Origin: an uncultured Ruminococcus sp.
GTDB lineage: Bacteria > Bacillota > Clostridia > Oscillospirales > Acutalibacteraceae
DNA length: 38,387 nucleotides
NCBI GenBank assembly: GCA_902798755.1
Contig: CADBYC010000018.1
Location: 1-38,387 of the forward strand
Reading direction: 5' to 3'
Numbering within the stretch: the stretch's first letter is position 1; every line of letters begins with the position of its first letter. Positions 25,811 to 33,133 of the stretch are shown here, one piece after another. The translations under genes were made by a program, and so were the position numbers. Below the pieces are notes generated by a model, which ran no database searches, had not been told where the DNA came from, and was given only the letters and a program-made list of their open reading frames with translations.

Positions 25811-25961
25811 GCACCAAAAGGTCTTGAAAACAACCTCATTCTCGGTGCGTAGCGGTTTTTGTCGAGCAGATTTTTGTCTGACCGCGGCAAAACCACAGAG
25901 AATCCTGACGGGTTCGCGAAGATTTTGACAATGGACAGGCGGAAATACGTCCGTCAAAATC
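25811..25961. other. Hairpin-rich spacer, possible structured RNA
   Basis: Three separate hairpins occur in 151 bases. GCACC/GGTGC closes 25811-25848 with an inner AGGT/ACCT. GCGGT/ACCGC closes 25852-25885 with an inner CAGA/TCTG. GATTTTGAC plus GGAC (25921-25936) pairs with GTCC plus GTCAAAATC (25949-25961), 13 base pairs with a 3-base bulge. The region lies between the TIR operon and the XRE gene. It contains no supported gene. Strand, promoter and family are unknown. Confidence 0.4.
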
Positions 25962-25990
25962 ACGGTTCGGATACCTACAGTCACCCTAAA

Positions 25991-26212
25991 CTATGTGCGC
26001 TCATCCATATCATCCTGAATATACTCTACAACCTCTCCGAAATCCGTATTGAGAACAGCACATATTCTCTCAAGGACCTGCAATGTAACTTCCTGATCTT
26101 TCTTCATTCTCGTCAATGTGTTAGGAGCTATATCTGCCCTTCTACGTAGATCTGCGGGAGTCATTTTCTTATCGATCAACAGCTTCCACAGCTTATTATA
26201 TGAAACAGCCAT
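25991..26212 (-). CDS. Small XRE-family regulator
   Basis: A 73-residue Cro/C1-type helix-turn-helix protein: LWKLLIDKKMTPADLRRRA, IAPNTLTRMKKDQ as the recognition region, VLERICAVLNTDFGEVVEYI. It has no extra domain. A TTGACA/TATAAT promoter precedes it. It reads in the same direction as the TIR-pseudokinase-vWA group, with a 408-base spacer between. It is the most likely local regulator of that group, but it could act alone. Confidence 0.9.
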   Translation of the reverse strand: MAVSYNKLWKLLIDKKMTPADLRRRADIAPNTLTRMKKDQEVTLQVLERICAVLNTDFGEVVEYIQDDMDERT

Positions 26213-26243
26213 AATATCACTCCAACCATTAAGTGTTGATTAT

Positions 26244-26273
26244 ATTATATGCCCATTAATTCTCTCTTGTCAA
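26244..26273 (-). promoter_or_regulatory. Promoter of the XRE gene
   Basis: On the minus strand TTGACA (26273-26268) and TATAAT (26249-26244) are 18 bases apart, 31 bases before the start. Both hexamers match consensus. Confidence 0.75.
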
Positions 26274-26390
26274 GCTTTATTCGCATCTCGTTGCGAGTTT
26301 TTATAATTATACTATACACAGCTCTTATGATCCGATGGTGTGGATCTTCTTTCATACTAAGTAGCAATAAAAAGCTTTAAAAAGATATTA

Positions 26391-26487
26391 GCGGAGAATT
26401 TCGCATAACAAGGCGGAGGGCGCAGGCAGGCTGGCGCCTGTCAAGACTGACAACGCAGTTATGCGGAATTCTCCGCAATAGATATTA
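26391..26487. mobile_element. Dispersed hairpin repeat, copy 2 (complete)
   Basis: The 19-base arms at 26391-26409 and 26458-26476 pair with one mismatch. The core between them contains the 19 bases shared with 12-30, which can form an inner CAGGC/GCCTG stem. AGATATTA occurs directly on both sides (26383-26390 and 26480-26487), which might be a target duplication. However GCAATAGAT also ends the first copy, so part of the right flank belongs to the element. No transposase is encoded. Confidence 0.6.
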
Positions 26488-26506
26488 AAGAGTATCAGTC
26501 GGCGAA

Positions 26507-26602
26507 TCAGACCGACGCGGTGCCTGTGCAGTCCGCGAGCTGCCTGAGCTCTCCCTTGACCATATCGTAGCCGATGATCTTATCAGAGTAACTGCTAAAT
26601 AA
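26507..26602 (-). pseudogene. Possible C-terminal gene relic
   Basis: A 31-residue open stretch reads LFSSYSDKIIGYDMVKGEL, then RQLADCTGTASV, and ends in TGA. It has GC-rich, coding-like codons but no start, and it sits between two mobile hairpin elements. It may be the tail of a gene removed by insertion or deletion. I do not recognise it. Confidence 0.3.
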
Positions 26603-26615
26603 TCACCCCCTGACA

Positions 26616-26767
26616 TAAAGGGGCTGTCGCACTAAGACATCCCAAAAAACTAGATCGGGCAGCCCGAAAGGGTTGCCCGGTCAGCGCTTTCAAAGTATAA
26701 TTTAATTGCAGTAAAACCACACAGAAAGGCTGCCGCAAAAACTTCTCGTTTTGCGACAGCCCCTTTA
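26616..26767. mobile_element. Transposase-less insertion element (MITE) with IS-type ends
   Basis: TAAAGGGGCTGTCGCA (26616-26631) is a perfect inverted repeat of TGCGACAGCCCCTTTA (26752-26767). The interior is about 120 bases and encodes nothing; it includes a GGGCAGCCCGAAAGGGTTGCCC hairpin in split form near 26660-26680. The ends resemble those of IS elements common in Firmicutes (IS1182-like by memory). It is a non-autonomous copy. Confidence 0.75.
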
Positions 26768-26957
26768 TTCTTAGGATCTCTTGAAATACGAAGGCATATT
26801 CATCCGCAAAAGCAGGCGATTGTTTATCATCATCAATTTAATTTTATCATATTTGCGAAAATGATAAAATTGATATTGACAATGAATATACTGATACTTA
26901 TAATATAATTGTATCATAATAGAGCTAAATGAATAAATTGAAAAGGATTTGAGATAG
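26768..26957 (+). promoter_or_regulatory. fic promoter with long palindromic operator
   Basis: ATTTTATCAT (26841-26850) and ATGATAAAAT (26861-26870) are perfect inverted repeats around a 10-base centre. The -35 TTGACA (26876-26881) starts 6 bases further on, and TATAAT (26899-26904) follows at 17 bases. The palindrome abuts the -35, so a dimeric regulator could control the Fic gene. The Fic C-terminal winged helix is one candidate binder. The rest of this interval shows no gene. Confidence 0.75.
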
Positions 26958-28019
26958 ATGAATAAGCCGAATTATGTATCCGGTATTAAAGAGCTGTTGA
27001 AGCCTGATATCGTATCGATGCTGACAAAGATACATGAATACAAGGGACAACAAACGCTGTTTATCGAAGCGGAAAGCAATACCCTCACTCAGCTATTGGT
27101 AATCGCCAAGATACAAAGCACCGAGGCGTCTAATAAGATCGAGGGCATTTATACTACTGATCAGCGCTTGAAGAAGCTCGTTCTTGACAAGACCAACCCC
27201 CGCAACAGAAGCGAGCAGGAGATCGCCGGCTACCGCGATGTTCTCGCTACGATCCACGAAAACTATGATTATATCCCGCTCAGACCGAGTATGATTCTCC
27301 AGCTCCACCGCGACCTTTACAAATACAGCGGCAGCTCCGTCGGCGGCAGCTACAAAAATGCCGACAATGTGATCGCAGAAGAAGACGCGGAGGGTAACCG
27401 CTTTGTCAGGTTCCAACCCGTACCGGCATGGGAAACGCCCGAGGCGATCGACGACATCTGTACCGCTTACAACGAAGCATTACAGGATCCGGACGCCGAT
27501 CCTCTGCTGCTGATCCCGATGTTCATACTCGACTTCCTCTGCATTCACCCGTTCAACGACGGCAACGGCCGCATGAGCCGACTGCTCACCCTGCTTCTGC
27601 TCTATCGCAGCGGCTATATCGTCGGCAATTATATCAGTATCGAGAAGATCATCGAGCAGAGCAAGGATACCTACTATGAAGCCTTGCAGTACAGCTCCGA
27701 GAATTGGCACGATGGCAAGAACGACTATGCCCCGTTCGTACAATATCTGCTCGGCGTACTGGTATCGGCACACAGAGAGTTTGCCTCACGCGTAGAAGTA
27801 CTGTCGGCAAAGAATCTGAGCAAGCCCGAGCGTATCCGCGAGATCATCAAAGGCACCCTCGGCAGGATCACCAAATCTGAGATCATGGAGCAATGCCCCG
27901 ATATCAGCCAGGTGACGGTACAGCGCACGCTTGCCGACCTGCAAAGCAAGGGCGAGATCATCAAAATCAGCGGAGGTCGCTACACCTCCTACACATGGAA
28001 CAGGGAGAATGAAGCATGA
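26958..28019 (+). CDS. Class II Fic-domain protein with C-terminal winged helix
   Basis: Fic proteins usually transfer AMP from ATP to a hydroxyl side chain. The catalytic motif HPFNDGNGRMSRLL (His197) is intact. An inhibitory alpha-helix motif S58-NKI-E62-G63 lies N-terminal to the Fic core, the class II arrangement that keeps the enzyme off. Residues about 290-350 form a winged helix-turn-helix (RIREIIKGTLGRITKSEI, then VTVQRTLADLQSKGEI), which may bind DNA. At 353 residues it is the usual length. Its stop overlaps the ATG of an hsdM relic by 4 bases (ATGA). Fic genes embedded in type I restriction loci are known in clostridia, which fits this position. Confidence 0.93.
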   Translation: MNKPNYVSGIKELLKPDIVSMLTKIHEYKGQQTLFIEAESNTLTQLLVIAKIQSTEASNKIEGIYTTDQRLKKLVLDKTNPRNRSEQEIAGYRDVLATIHENYDYIPLRPSMILQLHRDLYKYSGSSVGGSYKNADNVIAEEDAEGNRFVRFQPVPAWETPEAIDDICTAYNEALQDPDADPLLLIPMFILDFLCIHPFNDGNGRMSRLLTLLLLYRSGYIVGNYISIEKIIEQSKDTYYEALQYSSENWHDGKNDYAPFVQYLLGVLVSAHREFASRVEVLSAKNLSKPERIREIIKGTLGRITKSEIMEQCPDISQVTVQRTLADLQSKGEIIKISGGRYTSYTWNRENEA

Positions 28020-28183
28020 TTACAGGAGAACTCACCTACCTGATGTTTATCCATGTAAATGCTTCTTCATCAAATAGTTTTATTCTTACGGCGGTTTACA
28101 TGAGCGCCGAAAAACCGCAAGAACATTTCAATAGAATCCAAAACTCTCGAAAGGATATGCGAGAAAAATATACAAGAGTGTAA
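28016..28183 (+). pseudogene. hsdM: hsdM N-terminal relic
   Basis: The ATG overlaps the Fic stop by 4 bases. The 55-residue product begins MITGEL, then TYLMFI. In HsdM methyltransferases MITGEL normally opens the protein and a block like TYLLFI comes about 25-30 residues later, so an internal deletion is suggested. The remaining residues to YTRV show no methyltransferase motif. It is not a working methylase. Identification rests on two short blocks. Confidence 0.55.
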
Positions 28184-28204
28184 GGGCTCATATTAACAAA
28201 GAAA

Positions 28205-28921
28205 ATGAAAAAACTTATAAAATCCAAAAAAGAAAATTATCAATATATTAAGAGAAAGAAATCTTGGTGTTTTCTGTCCGGAACGATAACATTAATTATT
28301 TCCGCATTGTTTATGTTTTTAACTGTTTCTACAGTTTTGGTAAAAGTTGTACCACATAATTCTTTTATTAATATTGTCAGTGGAGAGAGCATGGATCCTA
28401 CTCTTCATGATGGACAGTTTATGTTTGCCTCTGATGAAGCTGTCAAAAGGGGTGATATTGTTGTGTCACGTTTTCCTCAGAAGCTCATAGAAGAAAGACC
28501 TGAAGAAAAGTCTACGACAATTATCAAAAGAGTGATAGGACTCCCCGGTGAAACTGTTGACATTCAGAAAGACGGTACGGTTCTTATAAATAATGTTGAG
28601 CTTGATGAGTCATATCTTACCGAAGAACATAAGAAATCAACATATTTAGAGGGCAAAAATAATCATGTAGACTTAAACAGCGCACAATATTTTATTATGG
28701 GTGACAATAGGGATAATTCTTATGATTCAAGATATTTCGGAGCTGTAAATATCGGTGATATAAGAGGTGTTCAATCAACCGGTCCGACAAGTCAAACTTG
28801 GATAAAGTCAATTTATGTTATTTTATATTTATGTTTGATTCTATTAGCTTACGAACTGATTGATTTTGCGGTAGTTAAAGTATTTTATAAAATCATTTCA
28901 AAAAACAAATCGGGGTTATAA
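28205..28921 (+). CDS. lepB: Type I signal peptidase
   Basis: Membrane protease that removes signal peptides outside the membrane. Catalytic Ser62 is in SGESMDPT and Lys108 in IIKRVIGLPGE, the standard Ser/Lys dyad, and MGDNRDNSYDSRYFG is the conserved end motif. There is one N-terminal membrane helix (about residues 22-45) and a second at the C-terminus (about 203-225), which most Firmicutes enzymes lack; archaeal and eukaryotic-type relatives and some gut clostridial sortase-associated peptidases have it. The gene is visibly AT-rich compared with its neighbours, suggesting transfer. Its ribosome site is weak. It sits inside the scar of a type I restriction locus. The housekeeping or a specialised role cannot be told apart here. 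Confidence 0.93.
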   Translation: MKKLIKSKKENYQYIKRKKSWCFLSGTITLIISALFMFLTVSTVLVKVVPHNSFINIVSGESMDPTLHDGQFMFASDEAVKRGDIVVSRFPQKLIEERPEEKSTTIIKRVIGLPGETVDIQKDGTVLINNVELDESYLTEEHKKSTYLEGKNNHVDLNSAQYFIMGDNRDNSYDSRYFGAVNIGDIRGVQSTGPTSQTWIKSIYVILYLCLILLAYELIDFAVVKVFYKIISKNKSGL

Positions 28922-28926
28922 GGAAA

Positions 28927-29031
28927 ATGTCGTTGATTAAGAGAATAATCGAGCGCCACGCCGACATCGAATCGCTCGAAGCAGAGATCGCCAAAGGGCT
29001 AACAGAACCGGAGGGGATGTTGAGTGAATAA
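28927..29031 (+). pseudogene. hsdM: Possible hsdM C-terminal relic
   Basis: The 34-codon frame reads MSLIKRIIERHADIES, then LEAEIAKGLTEPEGMLSE. It resembles the helical tail of type I methyltransferases and its stop overlaps an hsdS-like start in the usual hsdM-hsdS way. It has higher GC than lepB just before it. No methylase motifs remain. Confidence 0.45.
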
Positions 29032-29092
29032 GGTTAGATTAGGGGATGTTTGCACTAAAGGTTCTTCTAATATCAAACAATCGGATATATAG
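29024..29092 (+). pseudogene. hsdS: hsdS N-terminal relic
   Basis: From a GTG overlapping the previous frame, 22 codons read MNKVRLGDVCTKGSSNIKQ then SDI before TAG. The opening xKVRLGDV(C/A)xxxxG is the common start of type I specificity subunits, before the first target-recognition domain. Everything after residue 22 is lost. Confidence 0.6.
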
Positions 29093-29359
29093 AATCGCTT
29101 TAAAGACCTACAACCGAGTGATTAGCAAAAAAGATATCACTCTATTGAAAAACAGTTGTGATTTTGCTGTTCTCGAGCAGGCTTAAGGCTGATTTGCTGT
29201 GAATAATTTAATCGTATTCTATGAACAACTGAAAAATACAACCGCCAAGCGGGATAATCTCCTGCTTGACGGCTCATTTCTTTAATTTACAACCGCTTAT
29301 AATAATGTTATGTGTGTGTAAGTGTATAATTGCTCATCGCAACTCCCGCGTCGGTAGTA
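29093..29359. other. Decayed region after hsdS with a terminator-like hairpin
   Basis: I find no supported gene. Two short protein-like stretches (SKKDITLLKNSCDFAVLEQA before TAA, about 29130-29190, and NNLIVFYEQLKNT near 29202) could be further restriction-gene debris. At 29244-29273 AAGCGGGA pairs with TCCTGCTT inside a GCC/GGC closing stem and is followed by TCATTTCTTT, consistent with a terminator. Confidence 0.4.
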
Positions 29360-29388
29360 TAGACAAATGTCTGTTTATTTGCTATAAT
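29360..29388 (+). promoter_or_regulatory. Promoter and small palindrome of an XRE gene
   Basis: TAGACA (29360-29365) and TATAAT (29383-29388) are 17 bases apart. The palindrome AGACAAATGTCT (29361-29372) overlaps the -35 box and could be an autoregulatory site. Confidence 0.65.
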
Positions 29389-29416
29389 GGACTCATCAAT
29401 CAACGGAGGGTTGAAA

Positions 29417-30256
29417 ATGAGCGTCATCGGAGAGCAAATCAAGAAATACCGCAATCAAAAGAATTATACACAGGAAAAGCTCGGCAACCTGATCGGCGTC
29501 ACGACGCAGGCGGTCTCTAAATGGGAACGAGGCGGTACTCCCGACGCAGAGATTCTGCCGAAGCTCGCCGACGCGCTTGAAGTGAGCATTGACGCGCTTT
29601 ATGGAAGAGAAGAACAGGATTTTCAGCTTGCGATCATCAAAAAGCTGAGTTCAATGCCGGGCGACGAAGCATACCGCTGCGCGTTCAATTTTTGCTGGTC
29701 GCTGATCTTAGGTCTGACGGGAGAAGAGGATTTCTCGGAGGATTTTGCCGATACCTTTGTCAGCCATTCCGACGAAAAAAGAGATCCCTGTCCGGATTAT
29801 TTTGCCAAGATGTTGAGCGACGACGGCTTAGCCTTGGCACGGATCTCAAATGATTTCCGTCATTTCTTTCTGATGACACGTCCCGGGGAAGACAGTATTC
29901 TCACGCATTTTGAAAGTGAAGAAGCTATCAGACAGGTTTTCACGCTGTTTGCGGACAAGAAGATACTGCACATCATGTATTATCTTTATACGGTGTCTGA
30001 TATACCGGTCACCGCGCCGCTCATCAGTCAGGGAACCGAGATAGAATTACAGGATGTCGAGCGCTGTATGAAGACGCTCTGTGACAAGCAGATCGTGCAT
30101 CCGATGAAGATCGCTTCCGTTGACGGAGAGATCTACTCCTATATCATTCGCTTTGAGACAAATGTACTGCCTATGCTCTGCTTTGCGGATGGGATCGCTA
30201 AAGGCTCTCCGCATCCGTTTTTCGGTATAGGCGACAGAAAAAAGCCGATTTTCTAA
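29417..30256 (+). CDS. XRE-family regulator with long C-terminal domain
   Basis: Residues 1-65 are a typical Cro/C1 helix-turn-helix (IGEQIKKYRNQKNYTQEKLG, then VTTQAVSKWERGGTPDAEI and LADALEVSIDALYG). The remaining 215 residues have no named domain I recognise. The tail contains a winged-helix-like part (VTAPLISQGTEIELQDVER) and could sense a ligand. The ATG at 29417 has ACGGAGGG 6 bases upstream. It has its own promoter. Targets are unknown. Confidence 0.88.
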   Translation: MSVIGEQIKKYRNQKNYTQEKLGNLIGVTTQAVSKWERGGTPDAEILPKLADALEVSIDALYGREEQDFQLAIIKKLSSMPGDEAYRCAFNFCWSLILGLTGEEDFSEDFADTFVSHSDEKRDPCPDYFAKMLSDDGLALARISNDFRHFFLMTRPGEDSILTHFESEEAIRQVFTLFADKKILHIMYYLYTVSDIPVTAPLISQGTEIELQDVERCMKTLCDKQIVHPMKIASVDGEIYSYIIRFETNVLPMLCFADGIAKGSPHPFFGIGDRKKPIF

Positions 30257-30371
30257 ACTACCGGTTGAATTATTCTCCTTTCTGTTGGATAGATGGTTAA
30301 ACAGTTGCTTGATACTTATCAGGCAGGTGTTTTATTATATAGATAGTAGTCAACTCGCAAATTGTTGTTGA

Positions 30372-30424
30372 TCGGTGGAGATTGCCACACCTCCTGACGG
30401 AGGTTCGCAATGACGATTGAATAT
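30372..30424. repeat. REP-like intergenic repeat, copy 2
   Basis: It matches 6736-6786 in GAGATTGCCACA, TTCGCAATGAC and ATTGAATA. The middle CCTCCTGACGGAGG is a better hairpin than in copy 1, so the stem is kept while the bases differ. It lies before the dockerin gene. Confidence 0.7.
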
Positions 30425-30444
30425 TTTACGAAAGGATGATTTAT

Positions 30445-31407
30445 ATGAAAGCTGTTTTGACAAAAGTCTTAGCTTTGATCCTCGTTATCTTTATGATGAC
30501 CTCCTGTGCTATAACCGTTGTCAGCGCACAGGACATGAACTATCAACCGCAGTGCTCCGTCGAAGAGGCGCTCGCTCAGGCGGAATCGGCGGCAGGCGAA
30601 CCTATCGCTACCAACCGTATCTACTTCCAAATGCCCCGTTTGGACAGCTGGTACAGCAAGTACGGAGTTTGTCAGGACAGGTATTACGCGGGCATTTACT
30701 GGTGGAGCGGTTCTGCTATTCCTCAGTCCTATCCCGGCTATCGCGCGTCCGTCGATCATTACGATCAGGGAGTCTACTATGCCGACGTCCCCGCCGACGT
30801 TATCAACGTGATCTGGAACAACGGCTTTTTTGCGGAGCAATCGGAGAATGCCGACGTATTTGATCAGCATTGTCAGACTAAAGAAGTCAACATCGAAGAA
30901 GCATATGCAGGCGACTATGACACTCTCCCCGAGGGCAGTCCCAACCAAAACAATATGGACGGCTGTATCTTCATCGTTGATCCCGATCCCGAGACAACCA
31001 CAAGTCAGTATATACCCAACAGACCGTACTCAGGCAACTGGTATGTTTATTACGGCGACGGCTGCTACGGAAGCTACGCGACAACGAGCAAGAGCTTTAT
31101 CTCTTATGAAGCAAACTGCCTGAACCCTGATCACTTTGATGAGAACGACAATCATATCGGCGGCGATCACATCAAAGCGCCGACCGCGTTCGTCTATGGT
31201 GACGCCGACTACGACGGTGAAGTCACGATCCTTGACGCGACCGTGATCCAGCGTGTATTGATTTATATGGAATGGGAGCCATTTAACGAAAAGGCCGCCG
31301 ACGTCAACGGAAACGGCTTGGACGTCACCGACGCAACCTTGATCCAGCGATTTGATGCGGGAATGATCGATCGCTTCCCTGTAGAAAATGAAACGGCAAA
31401 CGGATAA
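30445..31407 (+). CDS. Secreted dockerin-containing protein
   Basis: An N-terminal signal sequence (about residues 1-28) carries it out of the cell; a Cys in MMTSC might be a lipidation site but the lipobox is poor. Residues about 40-235 form a domain I do not recognise, rich in Trp, Tyr and Asp, with NRIYFQMP, WYSKYG, YYAGIYWW and SGNWYVYYGDG. That pattern resembles starch-related modules of Ruminococcus. Residues about 250-315 form a type I dockerin: two calcium loops, GDADYDGEVTILDATVIQR and ADVNGNGLDVTDATLIQR. Dockerins bind cohesins, so the protein likely joins a cellulosome- or amylosome-like complex. The start at 30445 has AAAGGA 9 bases upstream. Confidence 0.9.
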   Translation: MKAVLTKVLALILVIFMMTSCAITVVSAQDMNYQPQCSVEEALAQAESAAGEPIATNRIYFQMPRLDSWYSKYGVCQDRYYAGIYWWSGSAIPQSYPGYRASVDHYDQGVYYADVPADVINVIWNNGFFAEQSENADVFDQHCQTKEVNIEEAYAGDYDTLPEGSPNQNNMDGCIFIVDPDPETTTSQYIPNRPYSGNWYVYYGDGCYGSYATTSKSFISYEANCLNPDHFDENDNHIGGDHIKAPTAFVYGDADYDGEVTILDATVIQRVLIYMEWEPFNEKAADVNGNGLDVTDATLIQRFDAGMIDRFPVENETANG

Positions 31408-31457
31408 ACATTTTAGTTGAGGAACAGAGGAATGCGTTTTTACAGAGGGGGTATAGC

Positions 31458-32726
31458 ATGAAAAGACGCATCACCGTCATCCTGACAGCATTGATCCTGG
31501 CGCTCATGCTCGCGTCATGCGGCATGAGCGGACAGGGGAACTTCGGTGAGAGTGCAGGGGCGAAGGCGAACGGTAACAAAACTCTCCACACCCTGTACTT
31601 CAAGGATATTACCCAAAGAGAAGACGTTAGGGCAGTGTTTTATAACAGCAACACGAAAGAGACCGCAGAGATCAAAATGGCAGCCTACGGCGAGGACTCT
31701 GACGGCTTCGTCTATGCATGCGAGGGCGATACCTCTGCGTACAACATGGTATCCTTTTCCTATGATGGGCTCAGCACCACCGACGTCGCGTTCAACAACT
31801 GCGTAAGCGGATGGTACAATTCCGAGCACGGCTTTTTACCCTATACCGAGGGCGAGCCTAACCCCTACACCGACCTCGAGAAGAATACCGCAACACCTGT
31901 GGCGGACGGATTAGCCTATGATAACGTTATGTATGACGATATCAGTCTCACCTTCAACGGCTATAAAAAGACGATCCATGTCCGCACGCCGCTCGGCTAT
32001 GATCCGTCCTCTGACGAGAGGTATGCGACCGTCTACCTGCTTGACGGTCAGGCGATGGTGTACCTCGGTTTTCCGGGCGAGACGCTTCTTGACAGCGAGC
32101 ACGCCGACGTACAGGTGCAAAGCATGGCGGCGGCTGCCGGTTATCAGGCAATCGTCGTAGCGATCGAGACCTTCGGAGATGAAGCCCGCTACACCCGTTC
32201 AGATGAGCTGATCCCTGATCTGGGGGAGCTTGCCTATGATGAGGATACAAAAAAGTGCGGCAATATGTTGTCTGATTTCGTCGCCGATACCGTAGTACCC
32301 TATGTGCAGGAGCACTACAGCGTCTATGACGACGCTCTCCACACCTCGATCGCCGGCGCATCGCTCGGCGGACTTGAGGCGTTTTACATCGCGATGGAGC
32401 ACCCCGAGCTGTTCGGTACAGCCGGCGCACTTTCGCCCTCCTTCTGGACGTATGACGACGATACATGGAAAAGCTATCTGAAAGAAAAGAACTTTGACGA
32501 GCAAATGCCCTTCCTCTATTTCTACTCCGGCAACGATGAAGCGGACACCGGCAAGGAGACGCGTGAGATGGTCGAACGGCTTGCGGATATGCACTATCCC
32601 GAGAGTCGCTTTGTCTACCACCGCACCGAGCCGGGCGGCCACGAGGTTTCGTTCTGGCGCAGCGTTTTTTCCGAATTTTTAGAAGCAATGGCTTTTCGCA
32701 GTGTTAAGTCTCTGCAGCAGCCTTGA
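31458..32726 (+). CDS. Lipoprotein alpha/beta-hydrolase (esterase D-like)
   Basis: A lipoprotein signal peptide ends in LASC (Cys21). Residues about 45-140 look like a beta-sandwich, perhaps a carbohydrate-binding module (VRAVFYNSNTKET, then YNMVSFSYDGLSTTDVAF resembles CBM25/26 modules). Residues about 165-415 form the PF00756 esterase domain: VYLLDGQ, nucleophile GASLGGLEA, and the closing acid and His region ending GGHEVSFWR. Family members include enterochelin and feruloyl/acetyl xylan esterases. A starch-binding-like module plus esterase suggests plant-polymer work on the cell surface. GAGGGGG precedes the ATG. It follows the dockerin gene after 50 bases and may share its transcript. Confidence 0.88.
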   Translation: MKRRITVILTALILALMLASCGMSGQGNFGESAGAKANGNKTLHTLYFKDITQREDVRAVFYNSNTKETAEIKMAAYGEDSDGFVYACEGDTSAYNMVSFSYDGLSTTDVAFNNCVSGWYNSEHGFLPYTEGEPNPYTDLEKNTATPVADGLAYDNVMYDDISLTFNGYKKTIHVRTPLGYDPSSDERYATVYLLDGQAMVYLGFPGETLLDSEHADVQVQSMAAAAGYQAIVVAIETFGDEARYTRSDELIPDLGELAYDEDTKKCGNMLSDFVADTVVPYVQEHYSVYDDALHTSIAGASLGGLEAFYIAMEHPELFGTAGALSPSFWTYDDDTWKSYLKEKNFDEQMPFLYFYSGNDEADTGKETREMVERLADMHYPESRFVYHRTEPGGHEVSFWRSVFSEFLEAMAFRSVKSLQQP

Positions 32727-32873
32727 GTGATGGCCTGTTATAAAAGGTGCGCACCCGAGACACCGCGATCTTAGGTGAACTTTTTTACCGTACAGGAAAC
32801 TGCTTGTTTCCTATCAAGAGAATCCGCAGGCTCTGCTCAGTATCATTTTTGGAAAAGAGGTAACGAGTGTATC

Positions 32874-33047
32874 ATGAAAAGAATCATAGCGTTAGTTTTG
32901 ACTACGGTAACGGTCATGCTGTTATTGGTTGGCTGCGGCGGTACAACAGAAAGGTCTGAGAAAAAACCGCAGCCTGTTACTGATCTCCCTAAGCCCGATC
33001 TGTCGGTCGAACCGAAAGCAGACCCGGCAAAACGAAATCAAAGCTGA
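32874..33047 (+). CDS. Tiny lipoprotein, unknown
   Basis: The 57-residue product has a clear lipoprotein signal: ALVLTTVTVMLLLVGC, with Cys at residue 21. The remaining 36 residues are Pro/Lys/Glu-rich (PKPDLSVEPKADPAKR) and have no domain. It may be an intact small surface protein or the 5' fragment of a longer lipoprotein, since other frames stay open for short stretches after the stop. The ribosome site is weak (AGAGGT about 13 bases upstream). Confidence 0.6.
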   Translation: MKRIIALVLTTVTVMLLLVGCGGTTERSEKKPQPVTDLPKPDLSVEPKADPAKRNQS

Positions 33048-33133
33048 GTTATTCCGCCGGAAGCCGGTCTGACTATTCACCGGAACCATAACCGTCAATG
33101 ATCCTTTGAAGCGAACACCTAAAGGAGAACGAC

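Noticed and set aside
25772-25984. 70-residue minus-strand frame in the TIR operon spacer
   Set aside because: It crosses the strong hairpins, lacks a ribosome site and has no recognisable domain.
26383-26487. AGATATTA flanks as a proven target-site duplication
   Set aside because: Part of the right flank (GCAATAGAT) is also present at the end of the other copy, so it belongs to the element.
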